From Betaproteobacteria bacterium UBA2293 (lineage in GTDB: Bacteria; Pseudomonadota; Gammaproteobacteria; Burkholderiales; Rhodocyclaceae): a stretch of 14,456 bases of DNA. Location: the NCBI GenBank assembly GCA_002345845.1, contig DDWF01000081.1, positions 1 to 14,456 on the forward strand. Reading direction: 5' to 3'. The translations under genes were made by a program, and so were the position numbers. Below, one piece after another: positions 1 to 6,500 of this stretch (position 1 is its first letter; each line of letters begins with the position of its first letter). The notes under the pieces are model-generated. The model saw nothing but the letters and a program-made list of their open reading frames with translations, was not told the DNA's origin and searched no databases.

Positions 1-655
1 CATCGTCAAGTTCGTGCGCTTCCAGCTGTCGACCAACATCGGCGCCATCCTCACCGTCCTCGGCGCGCCCTTCCTCGGACTGGCCACGCCGTTCACGGCC
101 ATCCAGATCCTCTGGGTCAACATCATCATGGACGGCCCGCCGGCGATGACTCTCGGCGTCGAGCCGGCGCGCCCCGGCATCATGCAGGACAAGCCGCGGC
201 AAACCGGGGCTGGCATCCTCTCGGTGCAGCGCCTGTGGCGCATCGGCCTTTACGGCGCCACCATGGCCGTCGGCACGCTGGCGCTCTATGCCTGGGCGAT
301 GGAGGCTTCCGGCCCGGCCAAGGCGATGACCCTGGCCTTCACCACCTTCGTCCTCTTCCAGTTCTTCAACATCTTCAATGCCCGGGCCGAGCACGGCAGC
401 GCCTTCAATGCCCAGTTCCTGCGCAACGGCAAGCTCTGGCTGGCCCTCGCCGGGGTCGTCCTGCTGCAGGTTGTTGCCGTCCATTGGGCGCCGGCCCAGC
501 GCATCTTCGATACCGTTGATCTGACGCTGGTCGAATGGCTGCTGGCGACCGCCGTCGCCTCCTCGGTGCTGCTGCTTGAAGAGGCACGCAAGCTGGCGCT
601 CCGACTCCTGAGCCGGCCGGCGGGCGGCAGCCCTTCAGTCGCCGCGGGAGGCTGA
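1..655 (+). CDS. Calcium-transporting P-type ATPase, C-terminal membrane part (5'-truncated by window edge)
   Basis: The open frame runs in from the left edge (first full codon at base 2) and ends at TGA 653-655, giving 217 residues. It covers the last membrane helices of a P2-type cation ATPase. The signature WVNIIMDGPPAMTLGVEP corresponds to helix M6 of SERCA/PMCA pumps; its Asn and Asp are the known Ca2+ ligands. A Met at the position of SERCA Thr799, and Gln in the M8 segment LFQFFNIFNAR where SERCA has Glu, are PMCA-like and suggest one Ca2+ per cycle. Four to five further hydrophobic segments follow. The phosphorylation (DKTG) and nucleotide-binding domains lie outside the window. The gene abuts the CBS-domain gene (2-3 bp), so the two are probably co-transcribed. 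Calcium is the best substrate guess from the family; another divalent cation is possible. Confidence 0.9.
   Translation, partial: IVKFVRFQLSTNIGAILTVLGAPFLGLATPFTAIQILWVNIIMDGPPAMTLGVEPARPGIMQDKPRQTGAGILSVQRLWRIGLYGATMAVGTLALYAWAMEASGPAKAMTLAFTTFVLFQFFNIFNARAEHGSAFNAQFLRNGKLWLALAGVVLLQVVAVHWAPAQRIFDTVDLTLVEWLLATAVASSVLLLEEARKLALRLLSRPAGGSPSVAAGG
646..651 (+). promoter_or_regulatory. Shine-Dalgarno deciding a CTG start for the CBS protein
   Basis: GGGAGG lies exactly 6 bases before CTG 658-660 and overlaps the last codons of the ATPase gene. The alternative GTG at 688 has no comparable purine stretch before it. This favours the CTG start. Confidence 0.5.
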
Positions 656-657
656 CC

Positions 658-1281
658 CTGTTCTCCATCTACGGCATTACCGGACAGGTGTTCAGCGGCA
701 CGCTGGAGGCCATGAACCGTGTCTATCCCCTGGCCTCCAGCCGCCATGTTCGCGGGGTCTCCCGGGATGGTGACGAGATCGGTGTGAGCAGTCCGGAACC
801 TTTTCTGCAGAAGGAGGCGGTTCGCGCCTACCGGCAGATGCTCCCGGATGAACTGGAGCGCGGTCCGCTGATCCACGCCGCACAGATCATGAGCCGCCCG
901 GTCACCGTGCTCCATCAGGACACACCGGTTGCCCAGGCCTGGAAGACGCTGCAGGAAATACGGGTCTACCAGGCGCCGGTGATCAACGATGCCAGCCGTC
1001 TGGTCGGCATGGTCAGCGAACGCGAGATGCTGACCGTCATCGACCTCGATGGCGACCGTGTGCTGGAAAACCTCCGGCGCCGGGTTGCCGACGTGATGAC
1101 CACGCCGGTGGTGACCGCCGGACCGGTCACCGAGTTGCGCCGCATTGCCGCCGTCATGCTGGAGGGCGGCTTTACGGCAATTCCCATTGTCAGCGACAGC
1201 CAGAAAATCGTCGGTATCGTCTCGCGCACCGACGTCCTGCGTGCCGTCATGGCCGACCCGCCGCTCAGCCTCTGGCGCTGA
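658..1281 (+). CDS. Tandem CBS-domain protein, probable CTG start
   Basis: Two consecutive CBS motifs form a Bateman module, which in other proteins binds adenine nucleotides and regulates partner activity. Counting from the CTG at 658 (207 aa), CBS1 lies near residues 74-125 (AAQIMSRPVTVL to VGMVSEREML) and CBS2 near 144-198 (VADVMTTPVVTA to VGIVSRTDVLRAVM). There is no catalytic domain, signal peptide or membrane segment, so it is a small soluble regulator. The first conventional start is GTG 688, but the frame stays open upstream and reads FSIYGITGQVFSGTLE, a coherent N-terminus. A GGGAGG ribosome site 6 bases before CTG 658 supports that start. It sits 2 bp after the Ca-ATPase gene, suggesting it senses cell energy or ions for that pump; this is inference. 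It converges on the next gene with only 7 bp between stop codons. Confidence 0.85.
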   Translation: MFSIYGITGQVFSGTLEAMNRVYPLASSRHVRGVSRDGDEIGVSSPEPFLQKEAVRAYRQMLPDELERGPLIHAAQIMSRPVTVLHQDTPVAQAWKTLQEIRVYQAPVINDASRLVGMVSEREMLTVIDLDGDRVLENLRRRVADVMTTPVVTAGPVTELRRIAAVMLEGGFTAIPIVSDSQKIVGIVSRTDVLRAVMADPPLSLWR

Positions 1282-1288
1282 CGGCTGC

Positions 1289-2845
1289 TCACCCGGCGGT
1301 CGCCGGGGGGCCGAACAATCCGGCCAGCACCGTTTCCGCCGCCGGTTGTCGCCCTTCGGGCACATCGATCCAGACGAAGCGCCCGCCAGGAGCATTGGCC
1401 GTGGCGGCTCGGGCGGAGGGCAGGTCGGTGCCGGCGTTGGTCAGCAGGACGACGCGGCTGAGCCCGGGGGCGCCGGCGAGGACGCCGAGTTCGTGTTTGC
1501 AGCCGGCGTTGCGGTCCTTGAAATTGCGCAGGTCCATTAGCACCACGTCGCTGGCGGCGACCAGGCGGTCGAGCGCTTGCTGCCAGGTGCTGTCGTGGCA
1601 GTAGCATTCATTGACGCGGTGGCGGCCTTCGACGTCGGTCTGCCATTCGAAGGCGGCGAGGCGGGCGTCGAGGTCGCCCGGGTGCTGGATGAAGCGCTCG
1701 CCGAGGCGGCCGTCGATGAAGGTGAAGATGTCCTCGGCGTCGATGGTGCGGTCGGCGAGGTCGGTGCCGGCGATGAGGACGGTGTTACCGCTCAGGCGCC
1801 AGCGTTCGATGACGCGGTCGAACAGGGCCTGGACGTTGGCGTCCTGGCGGAAGACGCGGAGCACCAGCAAGGTCGGCGGGCGGCCGGGGGCGGGGTGGGC
1901 GAGGAATTGCATCAACGCGGCGCCGGCCGGTATCCAGAGCAGGGGGGCGAAAACGACCAGGGCGCCCCAGCCGAGCTCGGCAATGGCGCCGAGCGCCGGC
2001 CCGGCGAGGGTGACGACCCAGACGGCGGTGAACAGGTAGAACAGTTCGGAGACCTGGCGCCGGGTGTAGAGCGCGGCCAGCCAGCGGCCGAGGGCGCGCG
2101 CCGGCCACCAGGCGACCAGCCACGGGAGCAGGAAGGCGGCGAGCAAGGCGCCGATGGCACCGAGCTGGCCGACGATGCCGCGGGCGATGGCGCTGTCGGC
2201 ATTGACGGCGGCAGCGAGCAGATCGATACCGGCCTGCGAGGCCCAGAGCAGCAGCACGAACAGCGGCGCCAGCCAGGGGGCGATGGCGCGGCTGGTGCCG
2301 CCGAGGCAGAGCAGGGTGACGACGACCAGCGGCAGGCCGATGTCGAAGGACATCCACTGCAGCACCTGGAGGAAGCTGACCGCCTCGGTGGTGCGCCAGG
2401 TGAGCAGGGCGACGGCGGCGACAAACCAGAGCAGCATGCTGGCGACGAAGCGCCAGCGTGACCAGCGGCCGATGACGGCGAGCACCGGCAGCACTGGCCA
2501 GGCGTAGGCGGCGCCGAGGGTGGCGACGGTCTTGATGGTGATCGGTCCGTCGGCGATCGACTGGGTGATGACCGTCCGGCTGAGGGCGATGAGCAGGGTC
2601 AGGGCGGTGAAGCCGAGGAGCAGGCGCCAGTGGGCGCGCCGGTTGTCGGCCAGGCTGATGGCGGCGGCCGGCGGCTTTTCATGGACCACCGTGCGAGTCG
2701 TTGGAACAGCCGTCGGCGGGGCGCCCAGCGGTGCCTGCATCAGGCGCTGCATGGCGGCCCGGTAGCGCCAGCCGACCAGCCAGGCGCCGAGGCTGGCAAA
2801 TGCCGTGGCCAGGATCAGGATGGTGAAGATCTTGCCGGGCAGCAT
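1289..2845 (-). CDS. Polytopic membrane protein with C-terminal TIR-like cytoplasmic domain
   Basis: This is a 518-aa protein starting at ATG 2845, chosen because AGGAAA precedes it closely; the frame extends 27 codons further upstream but only into the preceding gene. Hydrophobic segments lie near residues 4-25, 73-93, 109-125, 133-150, 168-182, 188-213, 223-247 and 268-316, about eight or nine helices. Residues 324-518 form a soluble alpha/beta domain. It has strands TLLVLRVF and NTVLIAGTDL, then SDVVLMDLRNF followed by NAGCKHEL (Cys449, Glu452) and VVLLTN. The C-x-x-E spacing recalls the WCxxE motif that carries the catalytic glutamate of TIR NADases, but the classic N-terminal TIR strand motif is not obvious, so TIR-like is a pattern call. 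It is the last gene of a four-gene run and starts 19 bp after the M15 peptidase stop. It could be the membrane-bound effector or receptor of the set. Confidence 0.75.
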   Translation of the reverse strand: MLPGKIFTILILATAFASLGAWLVGWRYRAAMQRLMQAPLGAPPTAVPTTRTVVHEKPPAAAISLADNRRAHWRLLLGFTALTLLIALSRTVITQSIADGPITIKTVATLGAAYAWPVLPVLAVIGRWSRWRFVASMLLWFVAAVALLTWRTTEAVSFLQVLQWMSFDIGLPLVVVTLLCLGGTSRAIAPWLAPLFVLLLWASQAGIDLLAAAVNADSAIARGIVGQLGAIGALLAAFLLPWLVAWWPARALGRWLAALYTRRQVSELFYLFTAVWVVTLAGPALGAIAELGWGALVVFAPLLWIPAGAALMQFLAHPAPGRPPTLLVLRVFRQDANVQALFDRVIERWRLSGNTVLIAGTDLADRTIDAEDIFTFIDGRLGERFIQHPGDLDARLAAFEWQTDVEGRHRVNECYCHDSTWQQALDRLVAASDVVLMDLRNFKDRNAGCKHELGVLAGAPGLSRVVLLTNAGTDLPSARAATANAPGGRFVWIDVPEGRQPAAETVLAGLFGPPATAG

Positions 2846-2864
2846 GGCGTTTCCTGCCTGTCGC

Positions 2865-3533
2865 CTAGGTGCTGGCCTGCAGGCCGCTGACGTAGGCCAG
2901 GCGGCCGCTGCCGGGATCGACGACATAGCTCAGGCATTGCCGCCGGTTTGGTCCGCTGCCTGGTAGCTTCAGCGAGATGTGCACCCAGCCGGAGTTGGGG
3001 CCTTTACGCGGGTCGTAGCACTCGCAGATGATCTGGTCGAAATCAGCCAGGTGGTCGCGCGCCCACGTCGCCAATTCAAGGGTCGGCATGCCGACGATCT
3101 CGATGTCGCAGGCCTCGCCGCGGGCGTGCTGGCTGGTGCTGAGCCAGGTTGCCGGCTTGTTCTTCAGCGCCCGCTCCAGCGCCTGGCTGCGATAGACGCT
3201 GTTCGGCGTGAATGAGCCCAAGGCGTCGCGCACCGGTTGCAGCACTTGGCGGGCGAGGTGGACGGCAGCGCGCAGATGGGCCTCGCTTTCGAAGTCGTTG
3301 GCGATGTTGCGCCGGCAGGCCAGGTCGGAGCGGGTCAGTTCGTAGGCGCGGAAGTTGGGGGCGATCAGGGCGCGCGGCGGCAATTCGGCCAGGATCAGCC
3401 GGTCGAGCGGCTGGGCGGTGAGGTCGGGGGCATCGGCAGTGGCCGCCGGGCTGCGGGCGGTGCTGCGCGTTGCCACCATTGCCGGGGCAGCCTTGGCTGC
3501 GGGTTTGGCTTGGCTGGTCTGACGCGGGCTCAT
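2865..3533 (-). CDS. M15-family zinc peptidase (D-Ala-D-Ala carboxypeptidase/endolysin-like)
   Basis: This is a 222-aa protein. Residues about 60-190 match the peptidase M15 fold (M15A/M15_3 type). The zinc signature SxHxxGxAxD is exact at 134-143 (His136, Asp143), the third ligand is His185 in GWVHISL, and Glu171 in IICECYD is a candidate catalytic base. Family members cut peptidoglycan stem peptides in bacteria and phages. The first 45 residues are Ala/Pro/Thr-rich and basic, with no hydrophobic signal peptide, so the protein is predicted cytoplasmic unless exported by another route. Its ATG overlaps the stop of the upstream CHAT gene as ATGA (3530-3533), with GGGAG 8-9 bases before it, implying translational coupling. 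In this context it may be a lytic effector, or its fold may be reused on another peptide. The fold call is firm; the role is inferred. Confidence 0.85.
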   Translation of the reverse strand: MSPRQTSQAKPAAKAAPAMVATRSTARSPAATADAPDLTAQPLDRLILAELPPRALIAPNFRAYELTRSDLACRRNIANDFESEAHLRAAVHLARQVLQPVRDALGSFTPNSVYRSQALERALKNKPATWLSTSQHARGEACDIEIVGMPTLELATWARDHLADFDQIICECYDPRKGPNSGWVHISLKLPGSGPNRRQCLSYVVDPGSGRLAYVSGLQAST

Positions 3534-6500
3534 TGCAGTGTCTCCCGGATCTGGTCGAGGATGCGGCGCGTGGCCTTGTCGCCAGACGGCCAGAGATCGA
3601 GCAGGAACTCGATGTGCTCGGCCAGGGAACTGCGCTCGCGCGGACTGGCGGCGCGGCTGACGACGTCGCGATAAGCGATGACGACGGCGGCGGCCGGATC
3701 GCTGCCGCCGCGTCGGCGCGGCGGACTGGTGGCGCCGGCCAGCCAGCGGATCAGGCCGAGGTCGGCGAGGGTGGCGCCATCCCAGAAGTTGGGATCCTCA
3801 TGGTTGCGGCGGCAGACTTCGCGTTCCAGTTTGTCGATCTCCGGCAGCATGTTGGTCAGCGCCGCGCCTGCCGGCAGCGTGCCGCGCTGGCCGGCGAGCA
3901 GGCTGGCCGCTGCCCAGTTGGTAAAGGCGTAGGCGTCGCGCCGGCGGGCGAAGGCGAGTTGGTGGTGATGGGCCATGTTGACCAGCGCCTCGAACTGGCG
4001 GTCGGCGCTTTCCTCGACGATGGCCAGACGCTTGTAGGCGCCGCCGAGCAGGTTCAGGCGTTCGACAGTGGGCGCCCGCCGGCAGAGGGTGTCGAGATCG
4101 AGAATGGCTGCCTCGATGCATTCCACCTGCTGGTTGCGCGCCGCGCTGCGCTTCGCCGGGCCAAGCCGGCGGCTGTCGCGCCAGAGCTCGGCGGCCAGAC
4201 GGATGCGGAAATTGGCGTACTGCTCCAGGGCGCGCATCGAGCATTCGCCGCGTTCGGCGGTCAAGGCCTGCTCCAGCCAGCGGATGGCTTCCGGCCAGTT
4301 GCGCGTTTCGCCCCAGGCGAGGCCGAGGGCGGCACCGACATCGGCCCGCTGCAGCCAGGCGTCCGTTTGTGTCGGCGGGATGCGGGCCAGGCGGCGGCCG
4401 ATGCGTTCGCCGCCGGCGTCCTTGGTGCCAGCGCGCAGGTCGGCGGTGAGGTTGTCGAGTTCGGCGACCAGCTCGCTGGGGGTGGCGAAGGGCGGGTAGA
4501 TGTTTTGCCGGGCACTGCCGTCGCGGTGGAAGCGGAAATCGGGATCGCCGTAGCATTGGTAGGCGCCCCAGGTGTTGACGTCGGGGAAGCGCGACCAGAC
4601 ATCCTCGCGGGCCAGGCGCACCGCTTCGCCGAGGGCCTCGCCGGCGAGCATGGCACGGTAGAAGGTGGCGGCGAAGGCGAGGCCGGCGCGGTCATCCACC
4701 GCCCAGCCGGCGGCGATTACCGCGCGCACGCCCATACGGATGAATTCCTCGCCGAGATTGGCGGCCAGGCCGAGGCGGTCGAGTTCGCGGCCACCGTCGA
4801 CGCGGCCGAGGTGGCAGCAATTGACGAAGACCACTTCGGGGACGAAACGCATCTGGGCGATGTCGCCCGGCGTCAGGTAGCTGTCGGGGCCGATGACCAT
4901 GCCGGAAACCGGCTTCGCGCCCTTGCCCGGCTGATGCTCATGGACGCCGTGGCCGGCCAGGTGGAGGATGCGCCAGCTGTCCTTGTGCAGGGCCTCCATG
5001 ATCGGCGTCGGCCCCTGGTCTATGCTGTCGATCACTGCGTAGCCGGCGGCCGCCAGTTGTTCGGCCACCTGCCGGGCTTCCTCGCGGGCGCCGGGCAGAT
5101 CGCAGAATTCTGCGGACCTGCCGAGATCGGGATTGCCGACGACCAGCGCCGTGTGCGCCAGGCCATGCACCGGGCGCTGCCGGTAATCGACGGTGCGGAA
5201 CTGGCGGATGCAGCCGGCGGCGACGGCTGGCGGGCGTTCGCCGCCGGACCAGCGGTTCTCCAGCAACTCCCACGGGTAGCGGGCCGAGCGGCGGTCCACC
5301 ATGATCACCAGGTTGCCCTGCTGCGGCGCCAGTTCGCGCAGGCGCAGCGGCAGCAGCATCTCGAACAGGGTCTTGGCGGCCTCGACGTTCTGTCCGGTAT
5401 CGCGGCTGGCCATCTGGACGAAGCGGTCGGCCAGGGCCAACTGGCCGGTGGCCAGGGTTTCCTCGGCACGGGCGCGGTCGGTGGGGAAGACGAAGCGCAG
5501 GCGGCCGTCGTCCTCGATGATCTCCAGGCGCTGATACCACTCCGGCGCCTGCACGAAACGCACCCGGCGGCGGCCACCCTGGCCCGGTTCGACGGCCCGC
5601 GCCGGCCAGCGCACGGCGCTCGCCAGGGCTTCATTCTGCAGCACGCGGGCGAGTGCTTCGGCGGCGCCGATGGTCACGTCCTCGTAGATTTCGAGGAACT
5701 CCAGGCGGTCGATGATGACGCGGCCGTCAAGTTCTTCGGCGGCGAGCCGGCGATTGGTGCAGACGGCAGCGCGGAGGATGGCTTCGAGGGCGTCACCGAC
5801 CGGCAGCCCACCGGCGCCGGTGCCGACCAGCAGGCAGGTGACGGCGGCCGAGCGGGGCCGGGCTTCGTCGCCGAAGCGGTGGTCCGGCCAGTGCGCGGCT
5901 TTCAGGGCGAAATCGAGCAGTGCGCCGCGCACCGAGTCTTCGAGCATGCCGGGGCTCAGGCCGCCGACCTGGCCGAGGCCGACGACGATGGCGCCGCCGG
6001 GTTTGGCGGTCGGCGAATCGTTGAGGAAGATGGTGTTGCTGCCGAGCGGGCCGGGGTAGATGCCGAGATCGAGACGGCGCGTCAGGGCGCCGCCGAGCTG
6101 GCGGTCGAGCACCGCTTCGGCGCTGACCACGGTATCGCCCTGGTAATGGCCGACCAGCACCGGGTGGCGGGCATAGGTCAGGTTGCCGTGGCGGACCGCC
6201 ACCTCGATGACCGGCAGGGCCCGTTCGGCCGCTGTCTCGGCCGCCGGGGCCGTGCCCGAGAAGCTGAAGCAACCGATCTCGGCGGCGCCGGGGATGCTGT
6301 CGACGGGCGGCAATTCGGGGAAGGGGAACAGTCCGCCGGCGGCACCATCCCGGGCAGTGGCCGGTGGGGTGGCGGGGAGCAGCGTGGTCGCGCCGTTGAC
6401 CAGGATGTCGAGATAGCCGGGGAAGGCCTTGGGCTGGGCGCACAGGGCATCGTGGGCGGTGTTCTCGACATACCAGACGGGCACGCCGGGCAGGTATCCG

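Noticed and set aside
1292..1307. Perfect GC hairpin CCCGGCG-gt-CGCCGGG at the convergent gene junction, as a terminator
   Set aside because: It lies within the last codons of the TIR-like gene, has a 2-base loop and no T-tract on either side; the pairing may simply reflect high GC.
286..1395. A 369-codon minus-strand frame opposite the ATPase and CBS genes
   Set aside because: Its translation has no coherent domain and runs antisense to two well-supported plus-strand genes.
1577..2461. A 294-codon plus-strand frame opposite the membrane protein gene
   Set aside because: Gly/Glu/Asp-rich shadow; the opposite strand encodes clear membrane helices and a folded domain.
2846..2926. Upstream extension of the membrane protein to ORF start 2926
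   Set aside because: The extra residues are Ala/Pro-rich and lie inside the M15 gene; ATG 2845 has a ribosome site and leads directly into a membrane helix.
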